From WVXT01 sp964345635 (lineage in GTDB: Bacteria; UBA6262; WVXT01): 21,055 nt of DNA. The stretch covers positions 1 to 21,055 of the forward strand of contig CAYFRM010000004.1 of assembly GCA_964345635.1 (NCBI GenBank). Direction: 5' to 3'. This document shows positions 16,207-21,055 of this stretch, piece by piece. Each line of letters begins with the position of its first letter. The first letter of the stretch is position 1. A program made the translations under genes and the position numbers. The notes below the pieces were generated by a model, which did no database searches, was not told the origin of the DNA, and was given only the letters and a program-made list of their open reading frames with translations.

Positions 16207-16761
16207 ATGAAAAAAGTTCTTGGCATTGCGGGAAGTCCCCGCAAGGGAGGTAACACTCATATCCTGGTTTCTGAAATTCTTAGAGGAGCAAAGAAAGCCG
16301 GTGCAAAGACTGAATTAGTCTCTCTCAGCAACTTGAGAATCAAGGAATGCGACGGATGCCATACCTGCTGGGATACCGAAGTCTGCTGGATAAATGACGG
16401 GATGAAGAGAATCTATGAAAAACTTATGGATAGTGATTGCATAATTTTGGCCACGCCTATGTACTGGTTTGGACCAAGCGTTGCCATGAAAGCCCTCATA
16501 GACAGGCTGGTCTATTTCTGCGATTCAAAAACTGCAGATAAAATAAAAGGGAAAGAGGTCGTTTTGGCTTTAGCTTTTGCAGGTGATGATCCGCGTGACG
16601 CAAGGCCTCTTATGAAAATGTTAACAATGACCACAGACTACCTGGGAATGAGGCTAAAAGGAAAGATACTCGCACCCGGAGTAGGAGAAAAGGGCGCAAT
16701 AAGAAAGAAGAAAAGGAAGCTGAAAGAAGCTTTCAATCTGGGCCGCTTAATCGGGAAATAA
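16207..16761 (+). CDS. Flavodoxin-fold NAD(P)H-dependent FMN reductase family protein
   Basis: The 184-residue product has the family's N-terminal FMN phosphate-binding loop GIAGSPRKGGNTHIL (6-20), a cysteine-rich ECDGCHTCW segment with nearby C60, and the flavin-contacting TPMYWFGPSVAMKALIDRL (83-101). Members use bound FMN to reduce quinones, iron or other acceptors; the four cysteines (48, 51, 54 and 60) resemble those of iron-sulfur flavoproteins, but the spacing alone does not prove a cluster. An AAGGAGG site lies 6 nt before the ATG. The frame stays open upstream to 16105, but that part is the palindromic repeat and is not likely coding. It is probably cotranscribed with the next gene, 15 nt away. 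Confidence 0.88.
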   Translation: MKKVLGIAGSPRKGGNTHILVSEILRGAKKAGAKTELVSLSNLRIKECDGCHTCWDTEVCWINDGMKRIYEKLMDSDCIILATPMYWFGPSVAMKALIDRLVYFCDSKTADKIKGKEVVLALAFAGDDPRDARPLMKMLTMTTDYLGMRLKGKILAPGVGEKGAIRKKKRKLKEAFNLGRLIGK

Positions 16762-16776
16762 GGAGGCGAATCGGAA

Positions 16777-17340
16777 ATGGTGGAAACCGCGTGGTATTTC
16801 CGGCTTTTCTACGTACACGTTTTAACTTTTATTATGCATGGGCTTCTTCACGTAATTATAAGAGCGAAAAGAATGGGTCTGCCACCGGGCAAGTTCTGGA
16901 TAATAGTTACTTTGACAGGCGTCTTTGCAGGGTGGATATTGATGTGGTTTGTTTCCTTTTCCATTAATCCGGCTTTCTGGATCGGGCTGGTCATAATTGT
17001 TTTTGGGAATGTGGTATTATCCCTGGGCTACTTCGCAATGAGGGAGCATCCTGAGAAAAAGAAGGCTGTTGTAGATTGGGGCATTTACAGAGTCAGCAGA
17101 CACTCTCATGTCCTGGCAGGTACAATTTGTCTTCTGGGCGTGATTGTAATGGGATGGAATCCAGCATCTGCTATGTATAAGTTGCTGTGGGTCTACTTTG
17201 TCGTATATAGTACCGCGACCCATTTTTATGTCCTGAGCGAAGAGAAAATAAATATAGAAAAATTCGGGCAAGAATATGCGGATTATATGAACAGAACGCC
17301 AAGATATATAGGAATACCAAGATCAGATAAGAAAGAGTGA
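16777..17340 (+). CDS. ICMT/PEMT-like membrane methyltransferase family protein
   Basis: The 187-residue product has about four membrane segments (14-27, 40-60, 64-83 and 111-150). Its C-terminal half follows the isoprenylcysteine/phospholipid methyltransferase pattern: VVDWGIYRVSRHSHVLAGTICLLG, then EEKINIEKFGQEYADYMNRTPRYIGIP. Members methylate lipids or prenyl-cysteine ends with SAM. The usual RHPxY motif reads RHSHV here, so the substrate pocket may differ or activity may be altered. A TAAGGAGG site overlapping the previous stop precedes the ATG. The substrate cannot be named. Confidence 0.75.
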   Translation: MVETAWYFRLFYVHVLTFIMHGLLHVIIRAKRMGLPPGKFWIIVTLTGVFAGWILMWFVSFSINPAFWIGLVIIVFGNVVLSLGYFAMREHPEKKKAVVDWGIYRVSRHSHVLAGTICLLGVIVMGWNPASAMYKLLWVYFVVYSTATHFYVLSEEKINIEKFGQEYADYMNRTPRYIGIPRSDKKE

Positions 17341-17346
17341 GGAAAC

Positions 17347-17399
17347 TTTTTGACAAAGAGAATAATTTTTGCTAAAATTGACTGGACTTTTGTCAAAAA
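17347..17399 (+). promoter_or_regulatory. por operon promoter with flanking 11-bp inverted repeat
   Basis: TTGACA (17350-17355), a 17-nt spacer and TAAAAT (17373-17378) make an almost perfect sigma70 promoter, with transcription starting near 17386. TTTTTGACAAA (17347-17357), which overlaps the -35, is the exact reverse complement of TTTGTCAAAAA (17389-17399), which lies just past the start site. This arrangement suggests a repressor operator; the regulator is unknown. Confidence 0.7.
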
Positions 17400-17418
17400 C
17401 CTACAAGGAGAAAGAAAA

Positions 17419-17991
17419 ATGGCAAAACTGATAGAAGTAAGATTCCATGGCCGGGGAGGCCAGGGAGCCAAAACAGCAGCCCAGCTTCTGGCAGAGACAG
17501 CTCTGGGTGGGGGCATGTACATTCAGGCATTTCCTGAATATGGGCCCGAAAGGTCGGGCGCGCCGATGCGGGCTTACACCCGCATAAGCGATAAGCCGAT
17601 AAATCTCCACTGTGGCGTAACAAGTCCGGGCGTTGTGGTAGTAATAGACCCCACAATTATGGACACAGTAGATGTTGCTGAAGGCCTGAGAGATAAGGGT
17701 ATTCTCATTGTGAACACAGAGGAGAAACCGGAAAAGATTCGTGAGAAGACGAATTTCAAGAAAGGGAAAGTATTCACCGTAAATGCTACGCAGATTTCCC
17801 TGGACACTCTGGGCAGGCCAATGCCTAATACCCCGATGCTGGGAGCACTGATAAAAGCTACAGGAATCATAAAAATGAAAGATCTGGAAGAAAAACTAAA
17901 GAAGAAATTCCTGAAAAAGATCGGGGAGAAAGCGGTTAAGGGAAACATAGACGCCATTGAGAGAGCTTATAAAGAAGCGAAATCTGGCTGA
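17419..17991 (+). CDS. porG: Pyruvate/2-ketoacid:ferredoxin oxidoreductase gamma subunit
   Basis: The 190-residue product matches the gamma subunit of the four-subunit 2-oxoacid:ferredoxin oxidoreductases (EVRFHGRGGQGAKTAAQLLAETAL at 6-29, FPEYGPERSGAPMRAYTRISD, then GRPMPNTPMLGALIKATGI). It forms part of the complex that oxidises a 2-oxoacid with CoA to acyl-CoA, CO2 and reduced ferredoxin. An upstream in-frame ATG at 17350 is rejected because it lies in the promoter. The chosen ATG has AAGGAG 8 nt before it and begins exactly at the family start. The delta gene follows after 17 nt. Pyruvate is the likely substrate, but 2-ketoisovalerate cannot be excluded from this subunit. Confidence 0.93.
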   Translation: MAKLIEVRFHGRGGQGAKTAAQLLAETALGGGMYIQAFPEYGPERSGAPMRAYTRISDKPINLHCGVTSPGVVVVIDPTIMDTVDVAEGLRDKGILIVNTEEKPEKIREKTNFKKGKVFTVNATQISLDTLGRPMPNTPMLGALIKATGIIKMKDLEEKLKKKFLKKIGEKAVKGNIDAIERAYKEAKSG

Positions 17992-18008
17992 TTCCGATAG
18001 GAGGATTT

Positions 18009-18284
18009 ATGAAAGAGAAAGGCTGGAAGGAGATACCTATTGCCGGATTGATTATTGAAGCAGGAAACGCTGAACAATATAAGACAGGTGACTGGAGGAC
18101 TTTTAAGCCCGTGAGGGACGTAAAGAGGTGTACTAATTGTCTCAATTGCTGGGTATATTGTCCCGATTCATCGATCCTCGTAGCCGAGGAGAAGATGACC
18201 GGTTTTGATTATGACCATTGCAAGGGCTGCGGCATCTGCGCCGCGATATGCCCCGTTAAGTGCATCGAAATGGTCAAAGAATAA
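18009..18284 (+). CDS. porD: Pyruvate/2-ketoacid:ferredoxin oxidoreductase delta subunit (2x[4Fe-4S])
   Basis: The 91-residue product is a ferredoxin-like electron-transfer subunit. Two cluster motifs of the CxxCxxCxxxCP type are seen: C41, C44, C47 and C51, then C71, C74, C77 and C81, with an extra C85 after the second. The N-terminal WKEIPIAGLIIEAGNAEQYKTGDWRTFKP is the part that docks with the other subunits in this family. It passes electrons from the beta subunit cluster to external ferredoxin. An AGGAGG site sits 5 nt before the ATG, and the gene lies between the gamma and alpha genes as in Thermotoga-like por operons. Confidence 0.95.
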   Translation: MKEKGWKEIPIAGLIIEAGNAEQYKTGDWRTFKPVRDVKRCTNCLNCWVYCPDSSILVAEEKMTGFDYDHCKGCGICAAICPVKCIEMVKE

Positions 18285-18286
18285 TA

Positions 18287-18342
18287 AATTTGCAATTTGA
18301 AATCTGAAATTTGAAATCTGTAATCTGTAATCTGTAATTTAT
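18287..18342 (+). repeat. AT-rich imperfect tandem repeat between porD and porA
   Basis: Short units (variants of ATTTGAAATCTG, then TAATCTG repeated) fill most of the 78-nt gap. GGAGG for porA follows. It looks like a dispersed low-complexity repeat of a type I have seen in many bacterial genomes. It lies inside a gene cluster expected to be one transcript. Confidence 0.75.
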
Positions 18343-18362
18343 ATTGTAGTGGAGGACAAATA

Positions 18363-19544
18363 ATGAAAGATAAATTAGCATTAACAGGAAACGAAGCAGT
18401 TGCCCACGCAATGCGCCAGATAAATCCTGACGTGGTAGCAGCCTATCCCATAACTCCGCAGACAGAGATCGTAATGGCATTTTCCCAGTTCGTGGCTGAC
18501 GGATTAGTGGATACAGAGACGATTCCTGTGGAATCGGAACATAGCGCAATGAGCGCCTGCGTGGGAGCATCCGCCTCGGGAGCAAGGACGATGACAGCCA
18601 CCTGTTCCCAGGGTCTGGCGCTGATGTGGGAGATAGTCTATATTGCCTCCTCCCTGAGGCTCCCCATCGTTATGCCTGTGGTCAACCGGGCGCTCTCTGC
18701 CCCGATAAATATCCATTGCGACCATTCAGATTCTATGGGAGCGAGAGATTCTGGCTGGATACAAATTTATTGCGAGACCGGGCAGGAAGCGTACGAGTCT
18801 ACTCTCCTGGCAGTAAGGATTGCCGAAGATGAGAATATACTTCTCCCGGTTATGGTATGCCTTGACGGATTCATCACCAGCCACGCCGTGGAACGGATTG
18901 AGCTTCTGGAGGACAAGGTAGTTAAAGACTGGATAGGCGAGAAAAAAGCGAGATACTCTCTTCTGGATATCGATAATGCCGTCACTTACGGCCCGCTCGA
19001 TTTACAGGACTACTATTTTGAGCACAAAAGGCAGGAAGCAGAGGCAATGAGAAAAGCGTATTCAGTCATACCCGGTATTGTGAACAAGTTTCAGAAGATT
19101 GTAGGAAAGAAGTACGATTACCTGGAAAAGTACAAGATGGACGGCGCGAGTCTGGCAGTTCTCGCTCTCGGTTCCACCTGCGGGACAGCAAAGACAACAG
19201 TAGACCGGCTGCGGGCAAAAGGCATAAAAGCAGGTATGGTCAAGCTAAGATTCCTGCGGCCTTTCCCGGCGAAAGAGTTAGTAGATGCACTTTCCAAAGC
19301 AAAAGCAGTAGCCATACTCGATAGAAGCGACACATTCAGCAATAGCGGCGGGCCGGTATTCAATGAGATAAGATCAGCCCTGTATGAGAAAAAAGATAAA
19401 CCTTTTATCGTAAATTACGTTTATGGTCTCGGAGGAAGAGACATCAACGTTGAAGATATAGAGAAAGTCTACACAGACCTGGGAAAGATTCTCAAACAAA
19501 AGAAAGTAGGAACTTTAGTAAACTACCTCGGCGTCCGAGAATAA
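18363..19544 (+). CDS. porA: Pyruvate/2-ketoacid:ferredoxin oxidoreductase alpha subunit
   Basis: The 393-residue product matches the alpha subunit, which with beta forms the thiamine diphosphate site. Motifs seen are AAYPITPQTEIV (26-37), PVESEHSAMSACVGASASGARTMTATCSQGLALMWE (55-90), and the MPVVNRALSAPINIHCDHSDSMGARDSG block that contacts substrate and cofactor. The C-terminal half has LAVLALGSTCGTAKTTVDRLR and VKLRFLRPFPAKEL, the transketolase C-terminal-like domain. The length is as expected. The start is supported by GGAGG 7 nt upstream. The beta gene begins 54 nt after the stop. Confidence 0.95.
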   Translation: MKDKLALTGNEAVAHAMRQINPDVVAAYPITPQTEIVMAFSQFVADGLVDTETIPVESEHSAMSACVGASASGARTMTATCSQGLALMWEIVYIASSLRLPIVMPVVNRALSAPINIHCDHSDSMGARDSGWIQIYCETGQEAYESTLLAVRIAEDENILLPVMVCLDGFITSHAVERIELLEDKVVKDWIGEKKARYSLLDIDNAVTYGPLDLQDYYFEHKRQEAEAMRKAYSVIPGIVNKFQKIVGKKYDYLEKYKMDGASLAVLALGSTCGTAKTTVDRLRAKGIKAGMVKLRFLRPFPAKELVDALSKAKAVAILDRSDTFSNSGGPVFNEIRSALYEKKDKPFIVNYVYGLGGRDINVEDIEKVYTDLGKILKQKKVGTLVNYLGVRE

Positions 19545-19556
19545 TCAATGAAATTT

Positions 19557-19592
19557 CCCTCTCCCCTGGGGGAGAGGATATAGGTGAGGGGG
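19557..19592 (+). repeat. Dispersed CCCTCTCCCC repeat, copy C, supplying the porB ribosome-binding site
   Basis: The same unit as copies A and B fills most of the porA-porB gap. Its AGGTGAGGGGG tail ends 6 nt before the porB ATG and is the only Shine-Dalgarno-like sequence there. The hairpin of the palindrome lies just before that site. Confidence 0.8.
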
Positions 19593-19598
19593 ATAATA

Positions 19599-20534
19599 AT
19601 GGCAACCATCAAAGAACTATCAAAAAGACCAAAAGTTTTAACCGGCGGCCATCGCCTCTGCGCTGGCTGCGGGGCTTCCATAGGTATCCGCCAGGTCCTT
19701 CTGGGAACAGAAGACCCGGTCGTTGTGGGATGCGCCACAGGTTGTGTGGAAGTAGCCACCACAATATATCCGTACACAGCCTGGAACTCGCCATTCATAC
19801 ACAATGCTTTTGAAAACGTGGCAGCCACAATAAGCGGTGCGGAGACCGCCTATCGCGCTCTCAAGAAGAAAGGTAAGATAAAGAAAGAGATAAAGTTTAT
19901 CGCCTTCGGCGGCGATGGCGGAACTTATGATATAGGAATACAGTCACTCTCCGGAGCCCTGGAGAGAGGCCACAAAATGGTTTACGTCTGCTACGACAAC
20001 GAAGCTTACATGAACACGGGAATACAGCGGTCTGGCGCCACGCCCTGCGGTGCTTCCACAACCACTGCACCAGCGGGAAAAGTGAAGCCGGGCAAGGAGC
20101 AATTCCGGAAAGACCTGACTTCAATAGTAGCTGCTCACCACATACCCTATGTAGCCCAGGCATCAATATCCCACTGGAAAGACTTGGTCAACAAGTCAGA
20201 GAAAGCATTCAAAGCCGATGGTCCTGCATTCATTAATATACTCGTTCCCTGCCATCGGGGATGGCGCTATCCAATGGAAAAGACAGTAGAAATTTCCAAA
20301 TTAGCGGTGGACACAGGATTCTGGCCTCTCTTTGAAGTAGAGAACGGAGTCTGGAGGATAACTATTCGTCCCAAAGAGAGAAAGCCAATTATGGAATGGA
20401 TAAAGAGCCAGGGAAGATATAGCCATCTATTAAAAGAAGAGAATAAGGAATTTCTGGAAAGGATACAAAAGGAAGTAGACGATTACTGGAAATATATTGA
20501 AGGAATGTGCAAAGCCACCCAACCCCAACAATAA
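19599..20534 (+). CDS. porB: Pyruvate/2-ketoacid:ferredoxin oxidoreductase beta subunit
   Basis: The 311-residue product carries the thiamine diphosphate motif FGGDGGTYDIGIQSL (103-117) with YDNEAYMNTG (132-141), and the block RSGATPCGASTTTAPAGK typical of pyruvate-type enzymes. Cysteines C21 and C24 (LCAGCGA), C49 and C218 (VPCHRGW) match the spacing of the four ligands of the proximal [4Fe-4S] cluster known in PFOR. The ATG at 19599 is preferred over 19584, which would add MRGII out of repeat DNA. Together with the three genes upstream it completes a gamma-delta-alpha-beta enzyme, allowing acetyl-CoA formation linked to ferredoxin in an anaerobe. Confidence 0.95.
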   Translation: MATIKELSKRPKVLTGGHRLCAGCGASIGIRQVLLGTEDPVVVGCATGCVEVATTIYPYTAWNSPFIHNAFENVAATISGAETAYRALKKKGKIKKEIKFIAFGGDGGTYDIGIQSLSGALERGHKMVYVCYDNEAYMNTGIQRSGATPCGASTTTAPAGKVKPGKEQFRKDLTSIVAAHHIPYVAQASISHWKDLVNKSEKAFKADGPAFINILVPCHRGWRYPMEKTVEISKLAVDTGFWPLFEVENGVWRITIRPKERKPIMEWIKSQGRYSHLLKEENKEFLERIQKEVDDYWKYIEGMCKATQPQQ

Positions 20535-20536
20535 TA

Positions 20537-20545
20537 TGCTATAAT
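20537..20545 (+). promoter_or_regulatory. Extended -10 promoter candidate for the tRNA-Asn transcript
   Basis: TGCTATAAT combines a TGn extension with a perfect -10 hexamer, 80 nt before the tRNA. No good -35 is seen. It starts 3 nt after the porB stop and would start a transcript near 20552. Confidence 0.45.
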
Positions 20546-20552
20546 ATTTGGA

Positions 20553-20622
20553 GTCCTCCCGAAAGGGAGGGATAGTGGTATGTAGCCGCAGAGCGAAAGC
20601 TCTGCCTTCTAATTGAACATAC
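20553..20622 (+). other. Structured leader with two GAAA-capped hairpins upstream of tRNA-Asn
   Basis: CCTCCC-GAAA-GGGAGG (20555-20570) is a 6-bp hairpin. GCAGAGC-GAAA-GCTCTGC (20588-20605) is a perfect 7-bp hairpin, enclosed by GTATGT (20578-20583) paired with ACATAC (20617-20622). It matches no riboswitch or small RNA I know. It could be a 5' leader trimmed by RNase, a small RNA, or another dispersed repeat. Confidence 0.5.
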
Positions 20623-20625
20623 GGT

Positions 20626-20963
20626 TCCCCGGTAGCTCAATGGTGGAGCATCCGGCTGTCTTTGGCAGCTTTCCCAAGCAATTGGGATTGAAAAAGTGGG
20701 CGAATTCAGGGAAGCCTATACCCTAAATCCTACGGGGTCTAGGGATGGTAATCCTGAGCCAAGTCCCCGATAATATATCGGGGAAAGGTGCAGAGACTAT
20801 CCTTGAAAAGGGAGTACTATAAACCAAGTTAGGTTTATGGGAAGCGCTCACTACCCCGGAGAAAAATATATTTACGGGGTAAAGAGATAGTCCGAGCCCT
20901 ACGGAAACATAGGGGCTGCTCGTAACCGGAGGGATGTAGGTTCGAGTCCTACCCGGGGAGCCA
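20626..20963 (+). tRNA. tRNA-Asn (anticodon GUU), split by a group I intron
   Basis: The exons are 20626-20659 and 20923-20963. Joined, they give a 75-nt tRNA. Acceptor TCCCCGG pairs with CCGGGGA, the D arm is GCTC...GAGC, and the anticodon stem is TCCGG/CCGGA with loop CTGTTAA (anticodon GTT). The T arm is GTAGG-TTCGAGT-CCTAC, the discriminator is G, and CCA is encoded. Asparagine tRNAs of other bacteria share the TCC start, the GGAGCCA end and the loop. Without removing the intron no normal cloverleaf forms, so ordinary tRNA scans may miss it. A T-run follows directly. Confidence 0.92.
20660..20922 (+). ncRNA. Group I self-splicing intron in tRNA-Asn (263 nt, no ORF)
   Basis: A full group I core can be drawn by hand. 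P1 pairs exon GCTGT (20655-20659) with GCAGC (20665-20669), giving the required U-G at the 5' splice site. P2 is CCCAA-GCAA-TTGGG (20673-20686). P3 is GTGGGCG (20696-20702) with CGCTCAC (20845-20851). P4 is TCAGGG with TCCTGA (20752-20757). P5 and P5a end with TAGGG. P6/P6a is CCCCGATA with TATCGGGG. P7 is GACTAT (20795-20800) with ATAGTC (20887-20892), within the R and S elements. P8 is ACCCCG with CGGGGT. P9 has a GAAA loop. The intron ends in G. Two hairpins between P7 and P3' (20801-20812 and 20819-20838) match P7.1/P7.2 of subgroup IA. There is no homing endonuclease. Confidence 0.93.
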
Positions 20964-21004
20964 TTTTTTGAAAATAGCGCTTTTTAACCAAATTGGCGCT
21001 TTTT
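20964..21004 (+). terminator. Probable terminator after tRNA-Asn
   Basis: A T6 run follows the CCA end at once. Further on, AGCGC (20976-20980) and GCGCT (20996-21000) can pair around a 15-nt loop, followed by T4. The stem is short, so the terminator call rests mainly on the T-runs and position. Confidence 0.45.
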
Positions 21005-21030
21005 GCTACAGTAATCTGGGAGGTTATAAT
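21003..21030 (+). promoter_or_regulatory. Possible promoter at the window edge
   Basis: TTGCTA (21003-21008), a 16-nt spacer and a perfect TATAAT (21025-21030) resemble a sigma70 promoter pointing out of the window. The gene it would serve is not in view. Confidence 0.4.
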
Positions 21031-21055
21031 TACCTACGAAATCCCTGGCAGGTTC

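Noticed and set aside
17350..17418. Earlier ATG for porG
   Set aside because: The ATG would lie within the -35/-10 promoter and the added residues do not match the family.
18287..18342. CRISPR-like or short tandem array
   Set aside because: Units are only 7-14 nt, imperfect and without spacers; it is a low-complexity repeat. No CRISPR array was seen in the window.
20660..20922. Archaeal-type bulge-helix-bulge tRNA intron
   Set aside because: The segment is too long, lies between positions 35 and 36 rather than 37/38, and shows group I P/Q/R/S elements.

Overview
The window is a stretch of bacterial chromosome of moderate GC content. It is densely packed, and every gene is on the + strand except mgsA. 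The organism looks Gram-negative: there is a PorV-like/OmpA outer-membrane fusion and an AsmA-family periplasmic protein. It also looks anaerobic or fermentative, because it has a four-subunit pyruvate/2-ketoacid:ferredoxin oxidoreductase and methylglyoxal synthase. Several short repeats dispersed between genes resemble those common in genomes of poorly cultivated lineages. I cannot fix the phylum from sequence alone; an uncultivated group such as Omnitrophota or Aerophobota is only a guess.

Layout. (1) 1-3147: a large protein with an N-terminal TolB/PD40-like propeller and two tandem copies of a sialidase/BNR-like module. Its 5' end may lie outside the window. (2) 3294-6455: a tight three-gene envelope operon (small secreted FlgD-Ig-like protein, PorV-like/FlgD-Ig/OmpA fusion, membrane-anchored triple-PASTA protein), ending 14 nt before tRNA-Ser(GGA). 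(3) 6557-6805: a repeat-rich intergenic stretch holding a 17-nt copy of the tRNA-Ser 3' end. (4) 6806-10021: panB and a large AsmA-like gene, then a repeat and tRNA-Ala(CGC). (5) 10202-13593: a zinc-ribbon/Yip1-like membrane protein overlapping dnaX, then recR; the ybaB gene often found between dnaX and recR is absent. (6) 13753-15565: corA and a membrane protein with a TrkA-C (RCK_C) domain. (7) 15605-17340: divergent mgsA and a flavodoxin-fold NAD(P)H/FMN reductase gene on either side of a palindromic repeat, then an ICMT/PEMT-like membrane protein. (8) 17350-20534: a clear sigma70-type promoter with an 11-bp inverted repeat around it, driving porG-porD-porA-porB (gamma, delta, alpha, beta). 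(9) 20535-20963: a structured leader followed by a tRNA-Asn(GUU) gene interrupted by a 263-nt group I intron. A possible promoter lies at the window's end.

The most notable item is the interrupted tRNA-Asn. The intron sits between anticodon positions 35 and 36. A complete group I core (P1-P9, with P, Q, R and S elements) can be drawn by hand, including two extra hairpins between P7 and P3' typical of subgroup IA. The classical bacterial tRNA group I introns I know are in tRNA-Leu, tRNA-Arg, tRNA-Ile and tRNA-fMet. A second theme is that dispersed repeats seem to have been co-opted as ribosome-binding regions for porB and for the zinc-ribbon/Yip1 gene.
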